Positions 47,301 through 58,400 of a stretch of 64,000 bases of DNA are shown in pieces (within the stretch, counting starts at the first letter, position 1; every line of letters begins with the position of its first letter). The stretch lies in contig CAJNDS010000180.1 in assembly GCA_905221605.1 (NCBI GenBank), positions 935,001-999,000 on the forward strand, given 5' to 3'. The notes beneath the pieces are model-generated. The model did not search any database and was not told the DNA's origin. It saw only the letters and a program-made list of their open reading frames with translations. Position numbers and translations under genes: made by a program. The DNA is from Symbiodinium natans. Its lineage: Eukaryota; Sar; Dinophyceae; Suessiales; Symbiodiniaceae.

Positions 47301-50300
47301 TGGGGCAAGTGAGGCAATTGAACGACCGGTTTCCGGCTACGCTCTCCTGCCCTCGTCGAGGCGCTCGTGGAAGTAGCCGTGGTCGAAGTGCTTGTTGTTG
47401 AAGTGCTCGAGCTTGAGCTTGAAGTGCTGCTCGTGGACGTGCTGGATGTGCTGGACACGGACGTGCTGGTCGTCGATGTGCTACTTGAAGATGTGGTAGT
47501 TGAACTGCTGCTGGTGCTCGTGCTGGATGTTGAAGTAGTGGAAGTGGATGTTGTTGATGAGCTGGAGGTTGATGTGCTAGACGAACTGGTGGAGGTGGTC
47601 GACGTTGATGTAGTGCTAGAGGAAGAAGTCGTGGATGAAGTTGACGTGCTCGTTGTGGAAGTCGTGCTGGTGCTGCTGGTTGAGGATGTGCTGGTCGAAG
47701 TCGACGTGGAGGTTGATGTCGTCGAGCTAGATGACGAAGAGGAGCTGGACGAGGAGCTGGATGTTGTGGTCGAGCTTGTCGTCGACGTTGACGAAGTCGA
47801 CGTACTGCTTGTTGACGAAGTGCTCGTCGAAGTTGTGGAGGTTGAAGTGGATGTTGTGGAGGTGGAGGATGTCGAAGAGGTGGAAGTGCTGCTTGATGAT
47901 GAGGTCGTGGTACTGGTCGAAGTGCTTGTGCTTGACGTGGAGCTGGTAGACGATGAGCTGCTTGAGGACGTTGTGCTGGACGAACTGCTGGTGGAAGTGG
48001 TGCTCGTGGTGGTGGAACTGGTTGACGAAGTGGACGTGGAAGAGGTGGAACTGGATGTGCTGGTTGATGATGTGGAGCTAGTGCTTGTCGTCGAGGTCGA
48101 GCTGCTTGAAGTCGATGTTGTGGACGTCGAGGTGGATGAGGTCGAGGTAGAGGAGCTTGTGGTGCTGGAGGTAGACGTGCTAGATGTCGTGGAGCTGCTC
48201 GATGATGTCGTGGTGCTGCTGGTGGAGCTGCTGGAAGTCGATGTAGTACTGCTGCTGGTACTGCTCGTGGAGGTCGATGTAGAAGACGTGCTGCTTGTTG
48301 ATGTTGATGTTGAAGACGTAGTGCTTGATGAAGTCGATGTTGAGGACGTGGTGCTGGACGAGCTACTGGTGGAAGTGGTGCTGGTGGAACTGGTGCTGGT
48401 GGAAGTGGTGCTCGTGGATGTGGAACTGGTTGACGAGGTGGACGTGGAAGAGGTGGAACTTGATGTGCTGGTTGATGATGTGGAGCTGGTGCTTGTCGTC
48501 GAGGTCGAGCTACTTGAAGTAGATGTTGTGGATGTCGAGGTGGATGAGGTCGAGGTAGAGGAGCTTGTGGTGCTGGAGGTAGACGTGCTAGATGTCGTGG
48601 AGCTGCTCGATGATGTCGTGGTGCTGCTGGTTGAGCTGCTGGAAGTCGATGTTGTGGACGTCGAGGTGGATGAGGTCGAGGTAGAGGAGCTTGTGGTGCT
48701 GGAGGTAGACGTGCTAGATGTCGTGGAGCTGCTCGATGATGTCGTGGTGCTGCTGGTGGAGCTGCTGGAAGTCGATGTTGTGGACGTCGAGGTGGATGAG
48801 GTCGAGGTAGAGGAGCTTGTGGTGCTGGAGGTAGACGTGCTAGATGTCGTGGAGCTGCTCGATGATGTCGTGGTGCTGCTGGTGGAGCTGCTGGAAGTCG
48901 ATGTAGTACTGCTGCTGGTACTGCTCGTGGAGGTTGATGTAGAAGACGTGCTGCTTGTTGATGTTGATGTTGAAGACGTAGTGCTTGATGAAGTCGATGT
49001 GGTCGATGATGACGTGGAAGAGGTCGATGTCGATGAAGTGGATGAGGAAGAAGTTGACGTAGAAGTAGTCGATGTGGAAGATGTCGACGAGGAAGAGGTT
49101 GAGGTGGAGGAGGTTGATGTGGTGGACGTCGTGGTGCTGCTAGATGACGACGAGGTGCTACTGCTTGTCGAGCTAGAAGTGGACGTGGTGCTGCTGGAGG
49201 TGCTGCTTGATGACGTAGAGGTCGACGTCGATGTGCTCGATGAGGTGGTGGAGGTACTGCTTGATGACGTCGAAGTGCTGGTGCTGGTAGTGCTTGATGT
49301 GGTACTTGTGGATGAACTGGACGTGGAAGAACTTGAGCTGGATGATGTGGAGGTTGAACTGCTCGACGTGGATGAGCTGGTGCTGGTGGTGGATGAGGTG
49401 GAGGAGGTTGAAGAAGATGTGGTAGACGACGTGCTGCTGGACGTCGAGGACGTAGTGCTGCTGCTTGTTGTCGTAGACGTGCTGGAAGAACTACTTGTTG
49501 AAGTCGAGCTGGATGTCGATGTACTTGATGTGCTAGATGTCGTCGATGTAGACGTGGTCGTGGACGACGTCGTCGTGCTACTGGACGAAGAAGTTGATGA
49601 AGAAGTTGACGTCGTGGTGGTGGATGAAGTCGTGCTGCTTGTGGTCGATGTGCTCGATGACGTGGAGCTCGAAGATGTCGACGTTGACGTTGAAGATGTT
49701 GTGCTGGTCGAGGACGTGGATGAAGATGAAGTGGAACTGCTCGAGGTACCTGTGTCGTTGACGGCATACCTAAAATATCACATGTTGAATCACACTTCAT
49801 GCTGATAAACCTGGGATGGACAGGACTCGTTGAAGACATCTCTCCCCTTGAGCCTTGGGGCTCAGTTTCTGCTTATACTTGAATTTCTGCCAGCCACTTC
49901 CTGATTCCTGAGACTATTCGTAGCAGTGCCACCGCAAAGCCATGTCGCAACCAGTGGGGATGTGATCACCCCCTTATTCGTTGCGATGCCCTGATTGCAG
50001 ACTTGCGCATGAGCAAGTTTCCGTCGTTTACAGGAAGCTGGACATCCATGCAAGGCTTCATGTACTTGATGGGCCTTCGGTCGCGCTCATGTTGGCTTCA
50101 CGAGGGCTCTCGTGCCCTCCATTGGCAGCAGGAGCAGTCATGAAAGCTCCGGATGCCTTAGGAACACCTGTGGGGGGGGACCCTACCCTTGGCTGCTTTG
50201 CGTAGCGAGTGGCCCCAAGTGGCCTTAGAATGAAAGGCTACGCGGCGCGGGGAAGGAAAAGACTCAAACTCGGCCTGCCAGCGCGATTCGTCCTTTAACA

Positions 50301-53300
50301 GGTTTCCGAGGTTCTGGCGTTCACTGTAACCTCTTCCACGCAAACAATCGGCACATCTGGCGAGACCGCCTTTTTAACGGAAGTTCGAAAAACTGGTTTC
50401 AAGGCTTACAGTCGGGCTTTTCAAGACAGGAGCTAAACTTAAGATCGCAAACAACCCTCTAACTCATCATTTCGAAGTACGCATGTCAGACCCAGAACCA
50501 CCGACACCCGGTCAGCTTCTGCAATAACAAGAACCAAAGACAGCTCTCCAACATTGGGAGAGATACTGCTCGTGGATGTTGACGTTGATGACGTGCTGCT
50601 TGAGGATGTGGAGGAACTGCTGCTTGAGGTGGTTGAGGTCGAAGTGGTACTGCTCGTAGAAGAGCTTGAAGATGTGGAAGTTGACGAAGTTGTGCTGGAC
50701 GACGTTGATGTGGAGGATGTCGTGCTCGATGAGCTGCTGGTGCTACTGGTGGACGTCGAGGACGTCGATGTGGAGGACGTAGTGCTGGAGGACGTGGAGC
50801 TGCTACTCGACGAAGATGTGGTCGTGCTTGTCGAGGTCGAGGAGGAGGACGTTGAAGAAGTGCTTGTAGAAGAACTGGACGTGGAGGAAGACGATGTAGT
50901 CGTCGAGGTGGTCGAGCTGGAGGACGTGGTTGTGCTACTGCTTGAGGTGGAAGTTGATGATGTCGTCGTCGAGGTTGTAGAGCTGGAAGAGGTGGTGCTA
51001 GATGTTGTGCTGGTGCTACTCGTCGACGACGAGCTGGTTGAAGAAGTGGTGGAGCTGCTGGTTGAGGTTGTGCTGGAAGAGGTCGTCGTTGTTGAAGATG
51101 AAGTGGAGGAACTGGACGTGGACGAAGTGGAAGTCGTAGAGCTCGTTGTGCTGCTCGAGGATGTGGACGTACTGCTGCTCGTCGTGCTGGAAGTTGATGT
51201 CGTGCTGCTGCTGGTGCTGCTTGTGGACGTGGACGTAGATGATGTTGACGTCGAGGATGTCGAACTCGACGAGGTTGTGCTGGACGATGTGGATGTAGAA
51301 GATGTTGTGCTGGAGGAGCTGGATGTGCTCGTGGATGATGTGGAAGATGTTGAGGTGGAAGAACTGGATGTAGACGAAGTGGAAGTCGAAGAGCTCGTTG
51401 TGCTGCTCGAGGATGTGGACGTGCTGCTGCTTGTCGTGCTGGAAGTTGATGTTGTGCTGCTGCTGGTGCTGCTTGTGGATGTGGACGTAGATGACGTTGA
51501 AGTCGAGGATGTCGAACTCGACGAGGTTGTGCTGGACGATGTGGATGTGGAAGATGTTGTGCTGGAGGAGCTGGATGTGCTGGTGGATGATGTGGAAGAG
51601 CTTGAAGTGGAAGAACTGGATGTAGACGAAGTGGAAGTCGTAGAGCTTGTCGTGCTGCTGGAGGATGTGGAAGTACTGCTGCTCGTCGTGCTGGAAGTTG
51701 ATGTCGTGCTGCTGCTGGTGCTGCTTGTGGACGTGGACGTAGATGATGTTGAAGTCGAGGATGTCGAACTCGACGAGGTTGTGCTGGACGATGTGGATGT
51801 AGAAGATGTTGTGCTGGAGGAGCTGGATGTGCTGGTGGATGATGTGGAAGATGTTGAGGTGGAAGAACTGGATGTAGACGAAGTGGAAGTCGAAGAGCTC
51901 GTTGTGCTGCTCGAGGATGTGGACGTGCTGCTGCTTGTCGTGCTGGAAGTTGATGTTGTGCTGCTGCTGGTGCTGCTTGTGGATGTGGACGTAGATGATG
52001 TTGAGGTCGAGGATGTCGAACTCGACGAGGTTGTGCTGGACGATGTGGATGTAGAAGATGTTGTGCTGGAGGAGCTGGATGTGCTGGTGGATGATGTGGA
52101 AGAGGTTGAGGTGGAAGAACTGGATGTAGACGAAGTGGAAGTCGAAGAGCTCGTTGTGCTGCTCGAGGATGTGGACGTGCTACTGCTTGTCGTGCTGGAA
52201 GTTGATGTTGTGCTGCTGCTGGTGCTGCTTGTGGATGTGGACGTAGATGATGTTGAAGTCGAGGATGTCGAACTCGACGAGGTTGTGCTGGACGATGTGG
52301 ATGTAGAAGATGTTGTGCTGGAGGAGCTGGATGTGCTGGTGGATGATGTGGAAGAGGTTGAGGTGGAAGAACTGGACGTGGACGAAGTGGAAGTCGAAGA
52401 GCTCGTTGTGCTGCTCGAGGATGTGGACGTACTGCTGCTTGTCGTGCTGGAAGTTGATGTTGTGCTGCTGCTGGTGCTGCTGGTGGATGTGGACGTAGAT
52501 GATGTTGAAGTCGAGGATGTCGAACTCGACGAGGTTGTGCTGGACGATGTGGATGTAGAAGATGTTGTGCTGGAGGAGCTGGATGTGCTGGTGGATGATG
52601 TGGAAGATGTTGAGGTGGAAGAACTGGATGTAGACGAAGTGGAAGTCGAAGAGCTCGTTGTGCTGCTCGAGGATGTGGACGTACTGCTGCTTGTCGTGCT
52701 GGAAGTTGATGTCGTGCTGCTGCTGGTGCTGCTTGTGGACGTAGACGTAGATGATGTTGAGGTCGAGGATGTCGAACTCGACGAGGTTGTGCTGGACGAT
52801 GTGGATGTAGAAGATGTTGTGCTGGAGGAACTGGATGTGCTGGTGGATGATGTGGAAGATGTTGAGGTGGAAGAACTGGATGTAGACGAAGTGGAAGTCG
52901 AAGAGCTCGTTGTGCTGCTCGAGGATGTGGACGTGCTGCTGCTCGTCGTGCTGGAAGTTGATGTTGTGCTGCTGCTGGTGCTGCTTGTGGATGTGGACGT
53001 AGATGATGTTGAAGTCGAGGATGTCGAACTCGACGAGGTTGTGCTGGACGATGTGGATGTAGAAGATGTTGTGCTGGAGGAGCTGGATGTGCTGGAGGAT
53101 GATGTGGAAGAGCTTGAAGTGGAAGAACTGGACGTAGACGAAGTGGAAGTCGTTGTGCTGCTGCTTGTCGTGCTGGAAGTTGATGTCGTGCTGCTGCTGG
53201 TGCTGCTGGTGGATGTGGACGTAGATGACGTTGAAGTCGAGGATGTCGAACTCGACGAGGTTGTGCTGGACGATGTGGATGTGGAAGATGTTGTGCTGGA

Positions 53301-53389
53301 GGAGCTGGATGTGCTGGTGGATGATGTGGAAGAGCTTGAAGTGGAAGAACTGGACGTAGACGAAGTGGAAGTCGTAGAGCTTGTCCTTT
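39761..53389 (-). CDS. REJ-domain surface protein, gene B, with Ser/Thr-rich arms and proline-rich tail
   Basis: A predicted very large surface protein, read from 53389 downward. It has a Ser/Thr-only tandem array (53389-50560), a short linker, a second Ser/Thr array starting YAVNDTGTSSSS (49770-47340), a piece with DVTVEARDPDLQLWQDVKNS (about 47130-47010), a third Ser/Thr exon (about 46935-46815) and a REJ-like segment (FVADAPPMDGIVTMTPQSGL, about 44640). Next come SSPNYWTKLGGTFL (about 43880), EEASAALDAAMESADP (about 43480), YVPTAATVKVLELKQCDTLV (about 41710), LPELAPEGYVFEPVCVQLDP (about 41500) and a Thr-rich stalk. One membrane helix (VGTSVASIAFVIVVGLCVW, about 41130) leads to a cytoplasmic tail with repeated PPPPPP blocks down to the stop at 39761. 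The stalk resembles a loose GAIN/GPS region (GWSTS then VDCVATTLGG), without convincing Cys spacing. The true start, and whether the 50-53 kb array belongs to the same transcript, are unproven. Confidence 0.6.
44500..44650 (-). CDS. REJ-like segment of gene B
   Basis: Encodes FVADAPPMDGIVTMTPQSGL and TSWVDEALEQNTFAFYIFPS, which parallel FVADGAPSGGYIVCQPTVGA and TSGWFDEDLARLVYAFYRFP in gene A. The open frame extends upstream to 44946 but crosses a 15-G run (sense strand), so only this part is called. Confidence 0.55.
44740..44754. repeat. 15-base C homopolymer
   Basis: Uninterrupted C run within the span of REJ gene B; G on the sense strand. Confidence 0.95.
46815..46935 (-). CDS. Short Ser/Thr-rich exon of gene B
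   Basis: One minus-strand frame reads TTSTTATQSSTTSTSVTSTS then STATKLGITSCIAEGD and a stop. Composition matches the large arrays upstream. It is probably another part of the same mucin-like arm; the stop may lie in the following intron. Confidence 0.45.
47340..49770 (-). CDS. Ser/Thr-rich array 1 of gene B (mucin-like arm)
   Basis: About 810 codons that read almost only Ser and Thr in one minus-strand frame. The exon opens after TTTTAG| with YAVNDTGTSSSS at about 49770 and ends near ASTRAG at about 47340. The array has an internal 126-bp (42-codon) unit whose GAAGTCGATGT start recurs at 48516, 48642, 48768 and 48894, and an earlier copy 408 bp before at 48108. The protein would be an extended, O-glycosylation-prone stalk. 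The antisense frames (acidic Val/Leu/Asp/Glu) and the His/Pro/Arg-rich sense frame are also open because of the codon pattern, and I reject them. Confidence 0.72.
47340..49770. repeat. 126-bp tandem repeat array (Ser/Thr-coding)
   Basis: DNA view of array 1: most of the interval is built from degenerate 6-9 bp words (GTGCTG, GATGTG, GAAGTC). Higher-order 126-bp copies are clear at 48516-49020, and a 408-bp duplication links 48108 with 48516. Confidence 0.9.
50560..53389 (-). CDS. Ser/Thr-rich array 2 of gene B (mucin-like arm)
   Basis: About 940 codons of Ser and Thr in one minus-strand frame, starting TSSTTSTSSTSSSS just after an acceptor-like AAAG| at about 53389 and leaving the pattern at SSISPNVGELSLVL near 50560. 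It is built from an 84-residue unit (252 bp) repeated about nine times. Array 1 lies 0.8 kb downstream on the same strand, with the same composition and a half-length unit, so I infer both serve one protein. They could be two genes. Confidence 0.68.
50889..53389. repeat. 252-bp tandem repeat array
   Basis: The marker GAGCTCGTTGTGCTGCTCGA or its close variants starts at 51141, 51393, 51645, 51897, 52149, 52401, 52653 and 52905, exactly 252 bp apart each time. The last unit, to about 53379, is 222 bp because of a 30-bp deletion. Both 252 and 30 are multiples of three, so the Ser/Thr frame is never broken. 50560-50889 is a more degenerate form. Confidence 0.95.
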
Positions 53390-54396
53390 GTCATTGTTGC
53401 GGCGCAACCAAGAATTTACATCTTCCAAGTTTCTGCTGTTCAACGTTGACAAAAGCTTCCGGCCAACTGCTACTACTGAGCGCGGTGCCAAAATACGAAA
53501 AAACAAAAACACTGCTTGTGAGAGAGGTGTGGAAACAAACCAACAAACGACGATTGGCTCACACAGTGGGGGGCAGATGAGCACGCGGGGGCATGCCTCA
53601 CACATCACAACGGCTGCGCATTTCAGTCTACAGACAATGATCGTTCATGGTCTGTTATTTCAAGTCCCAAGCCTTTCTTATGTGTTGCTAGCTGCTAGCT
53701 TAAGGAAAAAGAGGACTCGCAAAAACTTAAACATGATGGACAAGGCTTAATGAGACAACGTCAGTCAACATGACGCCAATAGCAGATCCACTTAGCCTTC
53801 TCTTCTGAGCTCCGTTTGGCAAAGAAGCAAATACTCCGACAGACAACGCTCGGCTCCCTGATGGATGAATGGTCTGGTGATGTTTGGTCCTGACATCGCA
53901 GATCGCAACGGTTGTGACTTGTATCCGCCGTCAGGTATGCACGACATTCCAACGGCACGGTCTCTGCTAGAACAGGACAACCAAGTTAACTTCTGCGGCA
54001 ATATTTGCCTTCTTTCCTATGTATGTTTTTTGCTTTTGCGCGACTGGGAAGACTTACAAACCCCAAGAACAAGCCACCGATACCCTTGTGAAGTTGCGAA
54101 CCCAGGTTTGAGTTTGGACTCTCTACAGGCTCCACTTCCTGCCATTTTTAAGCTTGGACTCCGGAAATACATTCTTAAAACAAGTCTCAGCAGGAGGCTA
54201 AGCCGTGCATGTGCAGTGCAAGTCCGGGTGTGAACTCGGACTTGCAACTACGCGCCAACTTCTTATCTTGATTGTGAGTCCGACTCTTCTTGATCAGCAT
54301 ATCCCTGATCGGCCGCACATGTGGAAACAGGTATGTTGATGCACCCACGCCGATCGGCATCACAAGTGCATGTTCGGTGGCCTGGTGCATTAACGA

Positions 54397-54431
54397 GTGA
54401 GTGAGTGAGTGAGTGAGTGAGTGAGTGAGTG
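54397..54431. repeat. GAGT tetranucleotide microsatellite
   Basis: About nine uninterrupted GAGT units. Confidence 0.96.
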
Positions 54432-54964
54432 AAATGGCCCACAGATGTTACTGCGGCCTACACCATCTTCCCCCCCCATATCGCAGAGCAGCTCCGAAAC
54501 CGTCATCGCCGCTCTCCACGAAGGGTTCGAGATGGCGGGTACTAATGCAGCCAAGCATCCTTGACTAGAGGGACAGTGGCCCGGAAGGCTGGGTGTACTA
54601 ACTACGACAATACTCCGATGGAGCAAAGGGGTCGTAGACGTTGGGGGGTGTATATTGTCTGCACAGAAGAATTGGGGCGTCGGGAGGAAGATGAGGGGTG
54701 CTGCGCGCACCTAGGGCCCTGTGAGGCCGAGATGAGTGGTGCAGGTTGGTGACGCTGATGGGGGAGGACAAAATCGGGCGCTGCAAGCCTACGCTGAAGG
54801 TCTAAGAGCCCAGGTAGGCCAAGATGAGGGGGGCTGTTTGCCTACACGAATGGACCTGCGGTTCTGGAGGCCGAGATGGACTAGGAGCCCTGAGGAGGCC
54901 AAGTGGACCGATGGACCTGCGGCCCTGGAAGGTCGGGATGGGGGGTGCTGAAAGCGGGTCGCTG

Positions 54965-55375
54965 AGGAGGGACACGAGAAAGGGGGTTTGGGCCAGAACA
55001 GGCTGATTTACACTCCATCCGGCCCAAGCCCGGGTTTTCGGCTCGAGAAGGGGGGTCTGGGCCAGAACTACTACATCTGGCCCAAAGCCAGGTTTTCGGC
55101 TCGAGAAAGGGGGATTGCTTACGCGGAAGGACCTACAGCCCTGGGAAGCCGAGATGTGGAGCGCCGGAAGGTTACACCCGGGCCCTGCGAGGACGGGATG
55201 GGGGCCTGAAGGCCAAGTGGACCAGAATGCACGAGAACGGTTTTTGCTTCAACTGGCCCAAACCCAGGTTTACGGCTCGAGAAAGGGGGTTTGGGCCAGA
55301 AGAGCTGATTTTAGTTGCAACTGGCCCAATGCCCAAACCCAGGTTTTCGGCTCAAGAAAAGGGGTTTGCTTACGC
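54965..55375. repeat. Repeat family with conserved hairpin
   Basis: A unit of about 70-80 bp containing CAGGTTTTCGGCTCGAGAAA then GGGGGTTTGGGCCAGAA occurs about four times (near 54970, 55035, 55090 and 55265-55365). In one copy GGGCCAGA-actactaca-TCTGGCCC (about 55060-55084) forms a perfect 8-bp stem. Confidence 0.8.
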
Positions 55376-55464
55376 GGCCTTGGGAGGCACAGAGGTGGGG
55401 CACAGGTTGGTTAGCTGAAGACTCCGGGTCCCTGGGAGGGGAAGGGTGCTGCGAGCTACTGCTA

Positions 55465-55556
55465 AGATGAGGGGCTATTTGCTTACACACGACGGGGGCT
55501 ATTTGCTTACGCACCACGAAGGGGGTACTTGCTTACGCACCACGACGGGGGCGGAG
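55465..55556. repeat. Three-copy short tandem repeat
   Basis: Three units of about 28-32 bp carry TTGCTTAC(A/G)CAC and ACGA-GGGGG; the first two differ by few bases. Confidence 0.8.
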
Positions 55557-55837
55557 AACAAACAAGCCCACGACCAGCCCAACCCGGAAGGCGCAGGGGG
55601 TACCAAACGCTTCAAACCAGCACAAGTCCAGTATATGAAGACGAGAGATGGGACCTGTGGTATTTTAAGCCACTTTCCTGTCAGCCCACAAAGGTGATGT
55701 GGCGGAGCTTAAACTGCACCTGACAGCCCTCAGTCCCAGACCCAAGAGTTCGAGGTGAGAATGGGGGCCTGGGCCTGATATGTAGGGCCTGGATCCCCCA
55801 CACCCATGACCCCTTTAGATGTCTGGTCTCTAAGTGC

Positions 55838-57148
55838 TCACCGACTTTTACGCGGACGCAGCAACTCCAAGGAGTCTACGTTCACTACGGCCAGGCCTTC
55901 ATTTTGAAGGGCCCGGACAGCACGAGAGAGGGCAACGGGCGGCCAGTCTTCAGCTACCCCTTGCGCGAGCTGCCGCAGCTCTTGCAGTAGCAGAGAGAGC
56001 GGGGCGTGACCCTCAGAAGACAGGCGTCGCAGCAGCCAGCGTCGGACCCGCCTGGTAGGGAGAGGAGTGGAGTGCACTTGCCCGGACCCAGCGCCGGCGG
56101 TGCACGCAGCCGCCAACCCACGAAGGTGAAGGAGAAGCCGGTCAGAGACAGGCGCAGCATCAGCGCGGTGAGGTGCTGCGGCCAGGCTATGGGCCCAAGT
56201 TTGCCAGCAGTTGGAGAGCGCGGAAGTGTCATACGCACGATGCGCACCGCAGTTCCAACGGCAGCGCCCACGAAAGTGGATGACCACGTTGCATGAAGCA
56301 CAGGACGGGCCATTCGAGCCGCGGCACCAGGGGCAAGGTAGCGCAGGACGGGCGTGCACTGGCAGGGAGACCCCACCACAGTGCCAGCAGGCCAAAGCCT
56401 GATCCTGATGCTCCACGGGAGGACATCTGCAAGTCAACGCCAGACCCGCCAAAGCTGCTGACCAGGAGGGACGTTGAGCACCCCAAGAGGCCTGCCCAGC
56501 GGTCAGAAAAGCGCCGCCATTATCCAGGAGGAGCTGGGTCAGTGTCGCATCCCGCTGATGGCGGCAGGGGGCGGTCCGACGCAAGCATTGGGTTGCGGCA
56601 TGCTGTGGGAGGAGAGCCCAGCGCAGTTCTTGGATGAATGCCGTGCCAGTCGCAGACCCAAGCCAGGAGGAAAGGGAGCCTGCTGCAGCAGGAGCTGGGT
56701 TGTCTTCCACTCCGTCAGGCAAGGCTTGGGGGGGAGGCCGCGGCAAGGTGGCTTCCGCCAAACGAAGCCACACGGAGACCCTAGCATGGTACGCGCTGCG
56801 GATGAACCGGAGACCTACAACAAGGCGCTGACAGCACTGAGCGGCAGGCAGGAAGGGGTGTTGCCGGCGGGCGAGGGCCTGAGCTGCGCAGAGAGGCGAA
56901 CTGCTCCAGTTCCAGGTCCTCCAAAGAAGCTGGCGAGAGACGGCAGATTGCAACCCCCAGTGCTTTGGGGAGCACTCCACGGTAAGCCAGGTCAGTACCA
57001 CACTCCTTGTTTGCAGATGCCGCACTGCTGCCAGCGACATCCTGTGAGAGCAAGGCCTCCCTTGCTGGAATGGGTACCAGCCAACGCCAGGCAGCAAGAA
57101 TGGGCCACCTTTCCACAACGCTTGGTGGAGGAGAAGGGGGATGTTCAC
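55838..57148 (-). pseudogene. C-terminal Cys/His-rich region of the retroelement
   Basis: An open stretch of 436 codons following the RNase H part. It contains paired cysteines in ACWHCGG, LPCPWCRGSNGPSCASC and RWNCGAH, which look like zinc-binding pairs. It is in a different frame from the RNase H part, which ends at 57224 with a knuckle-like CPLCRQAPGTPRHVVM. The first third of the stretch may be out of frame. Confidence 0.55.
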
Positions 57149-57223
57149 CGCCCCTCCGTTGAACAGATGTTTGCCAGCGACGGGCAGCTTCGAGCAGATG
57201 AGAGGAGCCAGCCCGCAGGAGGT

Positions 57224-58400
57224 TCACAAGCGGGGCCAGGGCTGTACAGCCATAACTACGTGCCGCGGGGTACCTGGAGCCTGCCGGCACAAGGGGCAGG
57301 TACGGTGGGATGGATCATCCACACGGGCAGCCCATTGTGAGGCAACAGGGGCTTCAGTAGCATGCGCATGTAGGCGTTCTGTCCAGCTCCCCCCAATGGC
57401 CCGGTGGAGACGAAACGCCATCGCAGACAGGTCTAACGGGGAAGAGTCTGCTGGCAAGAGCCATCGTGACCACGCAGTAGTGAAGCTGCACTGTGTGTAG
57501 ATTGAGACATCCAGGGTGGGGGTGAACACCTGGTCTAACAAGCGTGGCAGAAGCCCTTGGACAGGCCGACTACGCCAGGCTTCGATACTTTGTGCACGTA
57601 GGATGTGCCGAATGCATGGGCGAATTGGGCCCGTGACCATGTGCCCATCCAAAGCTGCCCAGGCAAATGGACCGCTACTGGGGTACCGTACGTCTGGTGG
57701 AGAAGGGTTGGCGGACGCAACACGGCAGCCTGCGTCTTGGGCTTCATTGCCTTGTGTGAAGACTGGGAAGGGCAGGGACGTGTACTGCTGGTGACTGCGG
57801 ATGTCCAGCCCCACCACCCCATCTTCTACGAAGGCAATCCGTGAGAAGGTCCGCATTTTGTCATTGAGGGGCATACGGACGTTCCAGTGCTGGGGAAAGG
57901 CGAGCTGGTGAAGCCTCCAGGAATGCGCAGCCCAGGCATGGCGGAGGTCGTCCAAGCCGTACTTCAGCAGCGACACCAAGTGAAGCGAAGGGGCAGAAAG
58001 GAGCTTTGACAAGGAACCTGCAGAAGCTGTGCGCAGAGAATCGAAGAGGGCGCTTCTGTCAAAAACCAGGAGATGCCAGTTGTCGGCCCGGCGAAAGCGG
58101 AGGGAGACTGCTAAAGAGAGCAACTCTGCAGTGTGAATGGTAGAGGACGCCCAACCATAGCGCGTAGGAAGCTTACCCTGGATCTGGCGAGAAACCCATG
58201 CTGAGGACTCCCAATACTGACCAACACTCCCAAAGCCCCTGGCTTGACAGGCAAACGTGGCACCATCTTTGGAAAACCCCCCGTCTCCATAGATGGCACC
58301 ATCAGACGTATCCGACGCATGGGGTAGTGGGGTGAGGAGGGCTCTGGCACGTGCAGGCCAAATCCCAGGGTTCTTCCCAGGCCAACTGGGGCCAGTTTTC
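57224..58400 (-). pseudogene. RNase H-like region of the retroelement
   Basis: Contains AIYGDGGFSKDGATFACQAR (first Asp), TIHTAELLSLAVSLRF (Glu) and LLVFDRSALFDSL (second Asp), with the spacing of RNase H domains. These enzymes remove RNA from the RNA-DNA hybrid during reverse transcription. It is reached from the reverse-transcriptase frame only by a frame switch near 58340. Confidence 0.68.

Larger units (their letters stand above)
53390..55835. other. Spacer between gene B array and the retroelement
   Basis: No gene is supported. It contains a GAGT microsatellite (54397-54431), a repeat family with a GGGCCAGA/TCTGGCCC hairpin (54965-55375) and three copies of a GCTATTTGCTTACGCACCAC-like unit (about 55470-55555). 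Upstream exons of gene B could lie in 53.4-54.4 kb, but none is recognisable. Confidence 0.4.

Noticed and set aside
47367-49805. 812-codon acidic Val/Leu/Asp/Glu open frame on the + strand
   Set aside because: It is the exact antisense of the Ser/Thr codon pattern, and all neighbouring genes are on the minus strand. No non-repeat protein motif is present.
50889-53389. CRISPR-like regular repeats
   Set aside because: Units are contiguous with no unique spacers, 252 bp long and coding; the context is eukaryotic.
50554-53580. 1008-codon acidic open frame on the + strand
   Set aside because: Same reasoning: antisense of the 252-bp Ser/Thr units, kept open by codon structure.
50486-53608. 1040-codon His/Pro/Arg/Leu-rich minus-strand frame
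   Set aside because: An alternative reading of the same repeats. The Ser/Thr frame has simpler composition, matching flanks (YAVNDTGT in array 1) and known parallels in surface proteins.
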